A stretch of 64,000 nucleotides of DNA from Clostridia bacterium (lineage in GTDB: Bacteria; Bacillota; Clostridia; Christensenellales; UBA1242): positions 1 through 64,000 of the forward strand of contig JAFUSR010000004.1 of the NCBI GenBank assembly GCA_017467585.1, written 5' to 3'. Shown here piece after piece: positions 1 through 7,360 of this stretch (position 1 is the first letter of the stretch; each line of letters opens with the position of its first letter). Below the pieces are notes generated by a model that searched no databases, was not told the origin of the DNA, and saw only the letters and a program-made list of their open reading frames with translations. The position numbers and the translations under genes are program-made.

Positions 1-109
1 CCAAACTCCTTTGCCCTGCGCCTTATTTCCTCGGTCTGCCATTCCACACGCTCGGTCTGTAGGGCACTGAGCCATGCACGGGTGGTGAGCCGTGTGCAGC
101 CCACCCCTC
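1..109 (-). CDS. Possible edge-truncated gene fragment, unknown
   Basis: On the minus strand a frame beginning at a GTG near 109 is open to the window edge and reads as a charged, helical-looking peptide (ending in residues VEWQTEEIRRRAKEFG). This stretch is clearly more GC-rich than its surroundings. No family is recognised. It could be the N-terminus of a gene lying left of the window, or the end of a foreign element; a second frame from an ATG near 133 is also open, so the frame itself is not certain. Confidence 0.25.
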
Positions 110-214
110 AAAATCTGGGAATCGGCCATTTTGTGTCAGAAAAAGTAAGAATTGTGATGGTTTGTGTTGCATTTTTGAAAAGCGATAAAACTTTAAAATT
201 TTGTTGGAATAGCC

Positions 215-243
215 TTGACAAAGATTGCATATTATTGTATTAT
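215..243 (+). promoter_or_regulatory. Promoter of the initiator tRNA
   Basis: TTGACA at 215-220 and TATTAT at 238-243 with a 17-nt spacer, 28 nt ahead of the tRNA 5' end. Confidence 0.7.
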
Positions 244-271
244 ATACACGCTTTTCAAAAGCAAACCCCGT

Positions 272-348
272 CGCGGGATAGAGCAGCTCGGAAGCTCGTC
301 GGGCTCATAACCCGAAGGTCGCTGGTTCAAATCCGGCTCCCGCAACCA
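272..348 (+). tRNA. Initiator tRNA-Met (CAU)
   Basis: A complete cloverleaf with encoded CCA (346-348). The anticodon loop CTCATAA gives CAU. Two initiator hallmarks are visible: the first base C1 faces A72 and does not pair, and the anticodon stem carries three consecutive G-C pairs (GGG/CCC). It therefore decodes the start codon as formyl-methionyl tRNA. It stands alone with its own promoter and terminator. Confidence 0.96.
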
Positions 349-359
349 TAAATAAAAAG

Positions 360-387
360 TAGGGACTTGTTCCCTATTTTTTATTTT
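360..387 (+). terminator. Terminator of the initiator tRNA
   Basis: Short hairpin TAGGGA...TCCCTA followed by a T-rich tract, 12 nt after the CCA end. Confidence 0.75.
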
Positions 388-404
388 TTTGTTTTTGTGT
401 GAAG

Positions 405-500
405 CGGTTTTCAATCTGTGCCTGAGGGTTAGGAGCCTGGCTCCTCAGCCGAGCGAAGTGAACGCCACGAGTGCGTGCACGAGTATAACCCGAAGGTTAA
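405..500. other. GC-rich spacer with a palindrome and a tRNA-identical 13-mer
   Basis: This gene-free stretch is far more GC-rich than the adjoining gene. It contains the inverted repeat AGGAGCC-T-GGCTCCT (431-445), and at 485-497 the 13-mer ATAACCCGAAGGT, identical to positions 307-319 in the anticodon arm of the initiator tRNA. It may be debris of an integration or recombination event at the tRNA. No gene is seen. Confidence 0.4.
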
Positions 501-532
501 TTAAACACGCGTCCTGTTGTCAAATATTATAA

Positions 533-2404
533 TTACATAAGTTCATTAATTTTTTCTATTAATGTTTTTCTGTCCCACAGTTGAACATGATTTTTTTCTG
601 CAAGAGCAATTGCGCTTGGAGTAAACTTACTGTTTGTAATAACCATTGTTTTATTTGCGTCATAAAACTTTGTACCAGCAACAGCTTCCATAATTGCATG
701 ATTGCCGACAGGTTGACTATAGCATTTTGTTTGTATAGCGATTTTCACATTACCTTGTTCAGCAATAACGTCTATCCCTTGGTCTCCTGAAGATTTTGTT
801 GCGTATGCGTTATATCCCATTTTTTGAAATAGTTTTGCAACGAATTCTTCAAATTCAAACCCTGTCATTAAATCAATGTCAGTTATTGTTATTGATTTTG
901 ATGCTTCAAAATTATCTGTTGATAAATGATTAATATAATCTTCACTCTTGAATTCATTAAATTTTTCTGCAACATATGAATATTTTTTGTTATTTATTAA
1001 ATTATAATTTTCATCTACTTCAACTAAATTTAATAAATTTTCGCCAAGATATTTAACGTTTAATAATTGAAGTATATTAATTATTTCTTCAACACTGAAT
1101 TTTTTATTATACAATTGTTTTAAAAACTCATCATTGTTTTTATTCCTTTTTATTAATAATTTTTCATCTACTAGAACATTTTCAAAATCAGGTATAGTAT
1201 CTTTTATTTTTTCTAGTCGATATATATTTAATTCATTTTGCAATAAAAGATATATCAAAAACTCATTGAGATCTTGATATTTGCTTTTTAATCCTTTAAT
1301 TAAAAAAGAAACTGGCTTATAACTAGTCTTTATCCTATTTTGTATATCGTTCAAACACTTTAACAATAATTTATCATATTTACTATCTATTATAACAAAT
1401 TCATCATTATTATCCCATGAAGAATTATTTATATAATAATGTGTTGCGAGATGAAAGATATTAAAATATAATTCAAAATCGATATTTTCATTATTATACA
1501 GAGTTTTGAGTTGCGATCTCATGTTTGATACAATATAAGTATGTTCATTACTATTTAATTCATCCATTGATGAATAAGCATTATCTAATAATGTTATAAA
1601 CTTCTCTTGATTTGTGTTAAAAGTATAAGTTATTTCTATTGGCAATTCAGTTTCGCAAATTGTCTTTTTCCTATATTCTGTATTAAATAATTCATCAAAA
1701 TTTGAGTGTTGTATTTTATATTGTTGTAAAGTATTTTTTATCAATAGTACTGAATCATAACAATAATTTGTATCATTTAAATCATCAAAATATTCAAAAT
1801 CTGAAAAATATTTACTATCTAAAATGAAAGGATTAAAAGAACCCATGTCCGCGATATCTTTATTTTCTGTTAAGAAATTTTTTAATATATTTTTTATTTC
1901 TTGATTATCAATATATTTTTCAAATTTATGATAGTATTCATTTAGAGCGTTTACGGCATTCATAACATCACTATCATATCTTTTAATCGAACTTATGTTA
2001 TGGTGTTCAATTGGCCATTTAATAATTAAAGGTTCATCGTCCATGTTAATTTTAATTTTAGTCTTAATATCTTTTGTTTTTACATCAATTATTTTGTAAT
2101 TGACTTTTATATGTGGAAATTTTTTATCGTCATTTTGTGTATTGGCTTCATTGCTTAATCGTTGATTATTATTCATTTTCTTGTTATAATCAACAGCTAA
2201 CCAAATAAGCATTACTGTTGCGAACGCAATATAGGCTAACAATATTGACACACACGGAATTGGTGTTGGAAAAACAACACAACTCAAAGATGCAATAATC
2301 ATAGGAACAGATACAGCTATAAATGTAATATTCCACCAATTTGGTGCTTTATAATTTTTATTTTGTGAATTATAATTCATGTTATTAAACAATTGATAAC
2401 CCAT
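533..2404 (-). CDS. Membrane-anchored Mrr-type restriction endonuclease
   Basis: The last ~110 of 623 residues (513-623) form an Mrr-like catalytic domain of the PD-(D/E)XK nuclease fold: GDQGID places the catalytic Asp at 545 and QTK places Gln558 and Lys560, after an N-terminal helix typical of the family. Residues ~25-70 contain two hydrophobic segments, so the protein is probably membrane tethered; the long middle is Asn/Lys-rich and unrecognised. Mrr-family proteins usually cut modified or foreign DNA. An AGGAG ribosome site precedes the ATG at 2404. Base composition is extremely AT-rich compared with the housekeeping genes here, which suggests transfer. It is divergent from the unknown gene at 2544, and the pair may be a defence islet. 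Substrate specificity cannot be read from the sequence. Confidence 0.82.
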   Translation of the reverse strand: MGYQLFNNMNYNSQNKNYKAPNWWNITFIAVSVPMIIASLSCVVFPTPIPCVSILLAYIAFATVMLIWLAVDYNKKMNNNQRLSNEANTQNDDKKFPHIKVNYKIIDVKTKDIKTKIKINMDDEPLIIKWPIEHHNISSIKRYDSDVMNAVNALNEYYHKFEKYIDNQEIKNILKNFLTENKDIADMGSFNPFILDSKYFSDFEYFDDLNDTNYCYDSVLLIKNTLQQYKIQHSNFDELFNTEYRKKTICETELPIEITYTFNTNQEKFITLLDNAYSSMDELNSNEHTYIVSNMRSQLKTLYNNENIDFELYFNIFHLATHYYINNSSWDNNDEFVIIDSKYDKLLLKCLNDIQNRIKTSYKPVSFLIKGLKSKYQDLNEFLIYLLLQNELNIYRLEKIKDTIPDFENVLVDEKLLIKRNKNNDEFLKQLYNKKFSVEEIINILQLLNVKYLGENLLNLVEVDENYNLINNKKYSYVAEKFNEFKSEDYINHLSTDNFEASKSITITDIDLMTGFEFEEFVAKLFQKMGYNAYATKSSGDQGIDVIAEQGNVKIAIQTKCYSQPVGNHAIMEAVAGTKFYDANKTMVITNSKFTPSAIALAEKNHVQLWDRKTLIEKINELM

Positions 2405-2543
2405 TTTTTCTCCTTTGTTTTTATCTTTTAAATATCTTCATAATCTCACTTTATAAATTAATTATAGCATATATTTTCATAAAGACAGCAAAAAATCTAA
2501 AAAAAATTAGTTTTTATGATATAGTGTAAGTAGGAGATAAGGT

Positions 2544-3548
2544 ATGTTAAACAATTTTGATGAAATAAATTTGTTGTATAATGGAATTTTTTTAAATAAA
2601 ATAAAATTGGATAAATCATATACAATCCATGAGATAGAAGATAATTTACCGAAAGGAATAATTAAAAATTACAATCTTTCAATTGTATCAAATAATTATA
2701 ATACAACATTAGAGTATGATATTCTTCATTCTTACTTACTTAATTATACTTTTTTTAATATTGATTTAAATAGTGTTATGAAAGAACCTTCTAAACAAAT
2801 TATAAAATATATTGAGATCTTAGAGTTTATATCTGATAGTAATTTTTCAGATAGTATAGTAAAAACAAAAAATAGAAAATTTTTTATTTCCTATGCATCC
2901 ATTATTGCTCAAAGAAATTTAGAAATTATTAAAATTTTATTTAAAGAGTTAGTGAACAATGACAATCAACTTGTCGTAAAATTTTTACTTAGAGACATTA
3001 TTGAAAATATAAAATTATATTTATATTTCATCCGTGGAGCAGTTAAGGAAGAAGAAATAAAGAATAATCAAGGAACTTTAAAGAAAGAAATAATTTCCAA
3101 AGAAATTCAAGATAAAATTTTACAAGTCTTATCTACAGAAAATACTGATTGGGACTTTAATATAAAGCAAATTATTGATGACAATCCAAGTTTAAAGTTG
3201 TGGAACGATGATTTGAAAAGAATTCAAGAGATTAACTATAATTGTAACTCTATTATACATAAATTAGGTTTAACAAAATTATTACCAGTTACAATAATGA
3301 ATTCAAAAGATAAAATATCCATTAGTGATGTTTGTTTTTGTATTCGGTTTTTTATTACTTTAATTATTTGTTATGATGGTAAAGAAATTTCATCTTCTGA
3401 TTATGTCGATTATTTAGACATGGATATGGAACCACCAGAAAATTCTCAATATTGGGTAGCTCCAATTATTCAAAATTTTATTGATAGTGAATACATATTA
3501 AAAGAAAAAAACATTTTAAAAGAAATGTCATATATGGATATTCATTAA
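2544..3548 (+). CDS. Hypothetical protein next to the Mrr-type nuclease
   Basis: 334 residues, no signal peptide and only one hydrophobic stretch (around CFCIRFFITLIICY near the C-terminus). The start is supported by AGGAG at 2532-2536. The C-terminal part contains SSDYVDYLD followed by QYWVAPIIQNFID, which feels like a conserved tail of uncharacterised Firmicutes proteins, but I cannot name the family. It shares the extreme AT bias of the divergent nuclease gene 139 bp away, so the two probably arrived together. A defence-related role is inference from this context only. Confidence 0.7.
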   Translation: MLNNFDEINLLYNGIFLNKIKLDKSYTIHEIEDNLPKGIIKNYNLSIVSNNYNTTLEYDILHSYLLNYTFFNIDLNSVMKEPSKQIIKYIEILEFISDSNFSDSIVKTKNRKFFISYASIIAQRNLEIIKILFKELVNNDNQLVVKFLLRDIIENIKLYLYFIRGAVKEEEIKNNQGTLKKEIISKEIQDKILQVLSTENTDWDFNIKQIIDDNPSLKLWNDDLKRIQEINYNCNSIIHKLGLTKLLPVTIMNSKDKISISDVCFCIRFFITLIICYDGKEISSSDYVDYLDMDMEPPENSQYWVAPIIQNFIDSEYILKEKNILKEMSYMDIH

Positions 3549-3606
3549 GTTTTAATGTTGTAAACAAAATTTGTTCTTTTTACGTTAGACGCCTTCAACC
3601 ATATAA

Positions 3607-3636
3607 AAAGCGCAGCCTCGCCGCTGCGCTTTTATT
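3607..3636 (+). terminator. Intrinsic terminator after the hypothetical gene
   Basis: Strong hairpin AAAGCGCAGC/GCTGCGCTTT followed by T's; much more GC-rich than the gene it follows. Confidence 0.9.
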
Positions 3637-3652
3637 TTTTTCAAAACAAATA

Positions 3653-3681
3653 TTTACAAAACAGCGATTTGGGTGTATAAT
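3653..3681 (+). promoter_or_regulatory. Promoter of a gene-less short transcription unit
   Basis: TTTACA (3653-3658), 17-nt spacer, TATAAT (3676-3681): nearly consensus. Only about 45 nt later a terminator follows, with no open frame between. Confidence 0.75.
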
Positions 3682-3687
3682 TATATT

Positions 3688-3737
3688 GTTATACTAAAGA
3701 AGAAGAAAACGTCAGAAAATTCTGGCGTTTTTATTTT
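3688..3737 (+). ncRNA. Candidate ~45-nt transcript ending in a terminator
   Basis: Between the promoter at 3653-3681 and the hairpin AACGTCAGAA/TTCTGGCGTT plus T-run (3708-3737) lies an A/G-rich stretch without a start codon. The block from GGGTGTATAAT through AAGAAGAAAA resembles the promoter and ribosome-site region just before the aquaporin start (3778-3821), so it may be a partial duplication of that leader rather than a functional RNA. Confidence 0.4.
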
Positions 3738-3821
3738 TGAATTTTTTTAAAAAATAATATCACTTGGCTTTTTGTTGGGTGTATAATGATGTTGTCAAAT
3801 TTAACAAAGGAGAAGAAAAAA

Positions 3822-4517
3822 ATGAACACACTATTTAAAAAATCAGTAGCAGAGTTCGTGGGAACATTTGTGCTTGTGTTTGCCGCATGCGGAGTTGCTG
3901 CACTCACTGGTGGCGACCTTGTTGCAACAGCACTTGCATTTGGCCTTGTTATTGTTGCAATGGCATATTCTGTTGGCAGAGTTTCTGGTTGCCACATTAA
4001 CCCAGCTGTTTCGCTTGGATGTCTGCTCACAAAAAGAATGACACTTAAAGAGTTTGGCGCTTATGTTTGTGCACAATTCTTGGGTGGAATCGCTGGAGGA
4101 CTAAGTTTGTTTGGCATTTTGAAAATGGCAAATGTAACAGTTCTTGGCAACGCTTGCAACTATGCCCCAGAAGTTTCTGTTGGAGGCATTATTGGAGCTG
4201 CTCTCGTTGAAATTATTTTGACAGCAATTTTCGTCTACACCATTTTGAATGTTACTGACGAAAATTCAGCAGCAGGAAAAAAGGCTGGTCTTGTTATTGG
4301 ATTAACCTTGACCCTTGTTCACTTGGTCGGAATTAGAATAACCGGAACATCTGTTAACCCAGCAAGATCTTTCGCAACAGCGCTTGCTGACCTTGTTTAC
4401 AACGGAAACACAGAGTCTCTCGCTCAAGTTGCAATCTTCCTTCTGGCTCCACTTGCTGGTGCAGCACTTGCAGCACTGCTATTTAAATGTTTGCATTCTA
4501 AAAAAGAAGAGAAGTAA
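3822..4517 (+). CDS. Aquaporin / glycerol facilitator (MIP family)
   Basis: A 231-residue six-helix channel with two half-helix selectivity motifs: HINPAVS in the first half, and SVNPARS in the second. The N-terminus (EFVGTFVLVFAACG) is the usual MIP helix 1. It conducts water, glycerol or other small neutral solutes across the cytoplasmic membrane; the motif spacing resembles AqpZ-like channels but substrate is not certain. The start at 3822 is chosen over an in-frame ATG at 3786 because AAAGGAG lies at 3806-3812 and the earlier ATG overlaps the -10 element TATAAT (3782-3787). It is a single-gene unit with its own terminator. Confidence 0.93.
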   Translation: MNTLFKKSVAEFVGTFVLVFAACGVAALTGGDLVATALAFGLVIVAMAYSVGRVSGCHINPAVSLGCLLTKRMTLKEFGAYVCAQFLGGIAGGLSLFGILKMANVTVLGNACNYAPEVSVGGIIGAALVEIILTAIFVYTILNVTDENSAAGKKAGLVIGLTLTLVHLVGIRITGTSVNPARSFATALADLVYNGNTESLAQVAIFLLAPLAGAALAALLFKCLHSKKEEK

Positions 4518-4528
4518 TTTTCAATTTT

Positions 4529-4558
4529 AAAGCACGGCAAATTGCCGTGCTTTTCTTT
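4529..4558 (+). terminator. Terminator after the aquaporin gene
   Basis: Hairpin AGCACGGCAA/TTGCCGTGCT followed by a T-rich run. Confidence 0.9.
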
Positions 4559-4587
4559 TTAGATTTTTTAATCAGAAATTAAAATGT

Positions 4588-4616
4588 TTGACTCAAAAAT
4601 TTTATAATGATATACT
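4588..4616 (+). promoter_or_regulatory. Promoter of the lipoprotein gene
   Basis: TTGACT (4588-4593), 17-nt spacer, TATACT (4611-4616). Confidence 0.65.
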
Positions 4617-4656
4617 TGTTGTGTGAGAAAATTCTCATAGATTAAAGGAGGAAAAA

Positions 4657-5535
4657 ATGAAAAAATTAAGAAACGTGCTTTTGTCTTTATTGCTTGTGGT
4701 TGCGTCTGTTACACTTGTTGCATGCGGAGCAAAACAAGTGGCTGCCACCGAACAATTTGATTCAAAAGCAACAGTTAACACAGCTGGTGCATACACCACT
4801 TATCAAAAAACCGAATTTGACGAACTTGCAAGTCAAGAAGATTTTGATTCGTTGATGAAAACCGGCTATAAAATCACCTGCTCTATCAACATGGGTGGAA
4901 TGCCTGTTAAGATGACCATGATTGCAAAACTTGAGGAAGATGAGGTTGTTGAATTTGCATGCAAAATTGCTATGACAATTCCAAATGCAGAAACTGGTGC
5001 CACTTCTACAGAAACTATGAAGGTTTATTTAAAAGACAACAAGATTTATCTAAACGGAACAATTGAAGGACAAACAATAAAAACTTATTTTGACCTTGCA
5101 GATCTTGAAGAACAAGGCGCCGAAACAGATCCTGAAGACGAAGAGGCTTCAGAAGGATTTAACATTCAAGAAATGGTAGCTTCTATGAAACAACTAACAA
5201 CCATGGCACAAGCTTATGATGTTGAATGGTTGAAAAATGGAATTAACGCCCTTTACACCGCTGGCGAGCAAATCTCTGTTGACGACATTACAATTGAAGC
5301 CGTTAAAGAAGAAGATGAAATTTCTAAAATTCACGTTAAATATCAAGAGTCTTATGAAGCATATCTTCTTTTAGAAGATGGAAAAGTTACAGGATATAGT
5401 GCATCTATGTCTGCAAACCTTTTTGACGATTTTTCATTTGGCGTTTCAACAACAGTTGTTGTTTTTGACGAAGAAATTGAATATCCAGACTTTTCTGGCT
5501 ATCAAAACGGCAAAACATTAAACTCTGCTGAATAG
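4657..5535 (+). CDS. Lipoprotein of unknown function
   Basis: 292 residues starting with a lipoprotein signal (KK-LR, hydrophobic core, lipobox LVAC with Cys at 23). The mature part is acidic, and its alternation of short hydrophobic strands (VKMTMIAKLEEDEVVEFACKI, KVYLKDNKIYLNG) suggests an antiparallel beta sheet as in LolA/LppX-like or DUF6612-like lipoproteins that wrap lipid; this is a fold guess. AAAGGAGG precedes the ATG. It has its own promoter and terminator, so it acts alone. It is expected on the outer face of the membrane. Confidence 0.75.
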   Translation: MKKLRNVLLSLLLVVASVTLVACGAKQVAATEQFDSKATVNTAGAYTTYQKTEFDELASQEDFDSLMKTGYKITCSINMGGMPVKMTMIAKLEEDEVVEFACKIAMTIPNAETGATSTETMKVYLKDNKIYLNGTIEGQTIKTYFDLADLEEQGAETDPEDEEASEGFNIQEMVASMKQLTTMAQAYDVEWLKNGINALYTAGEQISVDDITIEAVKEEDEISKIHVKYQESYEAYLLLEDGKVTGYSASMSANLFDDFSFGVSTTVVVFDEEIEYPDFSGYQNGKTLNSAE

Positions 5536-5551
5536 TTCAACATAATCCACT

Positions 5552-5583
5552 AAAAACACTGGCAAATTAGCCAGTGTTTTTGT
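5552..5583 (+). terminator. Terminator after the lipoprotein gene
   Basis: Hairpin CACTGGC/GCCAGTG and T-run; its end abuts the -35 of the next gene. Confidence 0.9.
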
Positions 5584-5611
5584 TTGCCAAAAAAATATTT
5601 TGTGATATAAT
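5584..5611 (+). promoter_or_regulatory. Promoter giving a leaderless mRNA
   Basis: TTGCCA (5584-5589), 16-nt spacer, TATAAT (5606-5611). The ATG at 5619 begins 7 nt after the -10, about where transcription should start, and no ribosome site is present. Confidence 0.7.
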
Positions 5612-5618
5612 GTGTCGT

Positions 5619-6365
5619 ATGAAAAAATTAAGACTCGCAAACGTTTTGTCTCTTGTTTGCAACCTATCTATTGTTTATTTCACCATCGATGCCGTGTGGT
5701 ATTCTTTTCGCACAGACGTTATTCGCGACCCAAAGTGGTTTGGCTACACAGGAATTCACTCGCTGAGGTTTTTTACTGTTCTCTCTAACATTTTTGTTGC
5801 CATTATTGCAATTTTGTTTGTGATTAAAACAATAAAAAACTTAATTGAAGATAAATATGAATTCCCTCATTGGATGATTGTTTTAAAACAAATTGCAACC
5901 GCTGGTGTTGCCTTGACTTTTGCAACCGTTGTAACAATGCTTGCTCCAGCCTCTGCAATCACCGGAAAAGGCTATTTTTCAATGTTTGAACACAACAACT
6001 TGTTTATGCACCTTCTAACACCAATTCTCGCCATTGTGTCATTTGTGTTTTTCGAAAGAGAAAAACCACTGCGCATTAGAGAAAGCTTTTGGTTTTTGAT
6101 TCCTGTTATTATTTATTCAATCGTATACACAATAATGGTTGTGTTTATTGGTGAAGCAAATGGCGGCTGGAAAGATTTTTACAACTTCACCCTTCACGGA
6201 AAAATGTGGCTTGCACCGCTTGCCGCTGTTGGAATGTTGGGCTTTGCCTTTCTTGTTAGTTGGTTGCTTGTTTTCTGTCACAACAAGTGGCAAAAACGTC
6301 AAGAAAGAAAACTCGCAGAAGAAACTTCTGCTTTAAACGAACCCGACTCTGAAAACAATCAATAA
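5619..6365 (+). CDS. Multi-pass membrane protein, Pr6Pr-like
   Basis: 248 residues with about six transmembrane segments and a charged, hydrophilic C-terminal tail (KWQKRQERK then acidic). The segment RFFTVLSNIFVAI and the later membrane-embedded HNNLFMHLLTP fit the Pr6Pr family of six-helix proteins of unknown function. I start it at 5619 (MKKLRLANV) because the promoter leaves only 7 nt of leader; an in-frame upstream ATG at 5574 and one at 5610 lie inside the promoter. No partner gene is apparent. Confidence 0.7.
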   Translation: MKKLRLANVLSLVCNLSIVYFTIDAVWYSFRTDVIRDPKWFGYTGIHSLRFFTVLSNIFVAIIAILFVIKTIKNLIEDKYEFPHWMIVLKQIATAGVALTFATVVTMLAPASAITGKGYFSMFEHNNLFMHLLTPILAIVSFVFFEREKPLRIRESFWFLIPVIIYSIVYTIMVVFIGEANGGWKDFYNFTLHGKMWLAPLAAVGMLGFAFLVSWLLVFCHNKWQKRQERKLAEETSALNEPDSENNQ

Positions 6366-6377
6366 TTTTCAAACAAC

Positions 6378-6406
6378 AAAACTCCCAAACGGGAGTTTTG
6401 TTTTTT
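6378..6406. terminator. Bidirectional terminator between convergent genes
   Basis: AAAACTCCC/GGGAGTTTT with A-run on one side and T-run on the other serves the membrane protein (+) and the divIC operon (-). Confidence 0.85.
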
Positions 6407-6689
6407 ATGGTTGCTGAACAAATATTTTTTCGCCGTCGGTTGAAAGGCCATATTGTTCTCTTGCGGTTTGTTCAACATAGGTGCCGGTATTTCTAATTTC
6501 AATGCCCTGCTCCAGTTGTTGTTGTTGAATGGTTAAACTTGCAGACTGTCTGTCGAGGTCAGCAAGTTTTTTGTTGAGTGTTCCAATTTTAACAAGTTGA
6601 TAAGTTAAAATAATTGCAGCCACAACAATAAACACAGTAACGAGCACTGTTGAAAGTCTTACAATTCTTTTAATCTTTTGTGGTGTCAT
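6405..6689 (-). CDS. divIC: Septum formation initiator, DivIC/FtsB-like
   Basis: 94 residues: short cytoplasmic tail, one transmembrane helix (~12-32), a coiled coil with heptads (LNKKLADLDRQSASL...), and the C-terminal signature AREQYGLSTDGEKIFV. This matches DivIC/FtsB, a bitopic part of the divisome FtsL-DivIB complex. It is last in a yabP-yabQ-divIC order that is also found in Bacillus subtilis, which strongly supports the assignment. Confidence 0.9.
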   Translation of the reverse strand: MTPQKIKRIVRLSTVLVTVFIVVAAIILTYQLVKIGTLNKKLADLDRQSASLTIQQQQLEQGIEIRNTGTYVEQTAREQYGLSTDGEKIFVQQP

Positions 6690-6694
6690 AATTT

Positions 6695-7060
6695 CTACCT
6701 TAAGAGATGCTTGCCAAATTTTGTCTTTTTTATGCGGGCGAACATCTTTGTAAACACATTATATACCAAAAAATAAAACTTTGTAAAGAAAAAACCAATA
6801 CTAATTTGTTCAATAACAATGCCGAGAACCATTGCAACAATTAAATAAAAATAGACAATTCCTCCGGCAAGTTTGAGCAAAAAACCGCAAAAACATATGC
6901 CGCAGACGCAAAAATACACAAAATTTGCCGCGTTTGTAATGATAATATTATTTTTGAAAAGCAGCTTCAAAATTTTGCAACACTCATAACCTAACCCGCA
7001 AAACACACCCAAAAGAAAAAACTGCAAAAACAATCCGCCACCAGCAAGACTCGAAAACAT
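6695..7060 (-). CDS. yabQ: Spore cortex biosynthesis protein YabQ
   Basis: 121 residues, nearly all membrane: four hydrophobic segments with the N-terminal pattern LQFFLLGVFCGLGYECCKIL typical of YabQ. In B. subtilis YabQ sits in the outer spore membrane and is needed for cortex formation. It is shorter than the Bacillus protein, lacking a long C-terminal tail. The start codon overlaps the yabP stop by one base (7060), consistent with translational coupling. Confidence 0.85.
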   Translation of the reverse strand: MFSSLAGGGLFLQFFLLGVFCGLGYECCKILKLLFKNNIIITNAANFVYFCVCGICFCGFLLKLAGGIVYFYLIVAMVLGIVIEQISIGFFFTKFYFLVYNVFTKMFARIKKTKFGKHLLR

Positions 7061-7323
7061 TATTTAAACAACCTTTTGAAAAATCCTTTTCCACCGAGTT
7101 CGTTTAAAAATTCAATTTTTGAAACAGAACCAGACAAAAGCAACAGCTTTTCTTCTGGAGAAAGTTTTTCTACCTTGAGCCCTGCTCCAAAAATTTGAAC
7201 ATTTCCATCGACAAGTTTTATCACTGCCGCCTTGTCGGTTGCAGAGAGAACCTCAACCACGCCCGTAATCTTTGTTTGATTTTTGTTTTCAACAACAAGT
7301 GTTGTCAGATTTTTTTGTTCCAT
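7060..7323 (-). CDS. yabP: Sporulation protein YabP (YabP/YqfC family)
   Basis: 87 residues of predicted beta structure with the family pattern ITGVVEVLSATDKAAVIKL and GAGLKVEKLSPEEKLLLLSG. YabP is made in the mother cell and, with YabQ, is required for cortex assembly. It lies 37 nt after recD2 on the same strand and directly ahead of yabQ, the conserved sporulation order. Confidence 0.88.
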   Translation of the reverse strand: MEQKNLTTLVVENKNQTKITGVVEVLSATDKAAVIKLVDGNVQIFGAGLKVEKLSPEEKLLLLSGSVSKIEFLNELGGKGFFKRLFK

Positions 7324-7360
7324 ATATCTTACCTCAGTTTAATATATGCAACAGCGAGTT

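Noticed and set aside
232-414. Minus-strand frame across the initiator tRNA
   Set aside because: It overlaps the tRNA and its terminator and has no coding features.
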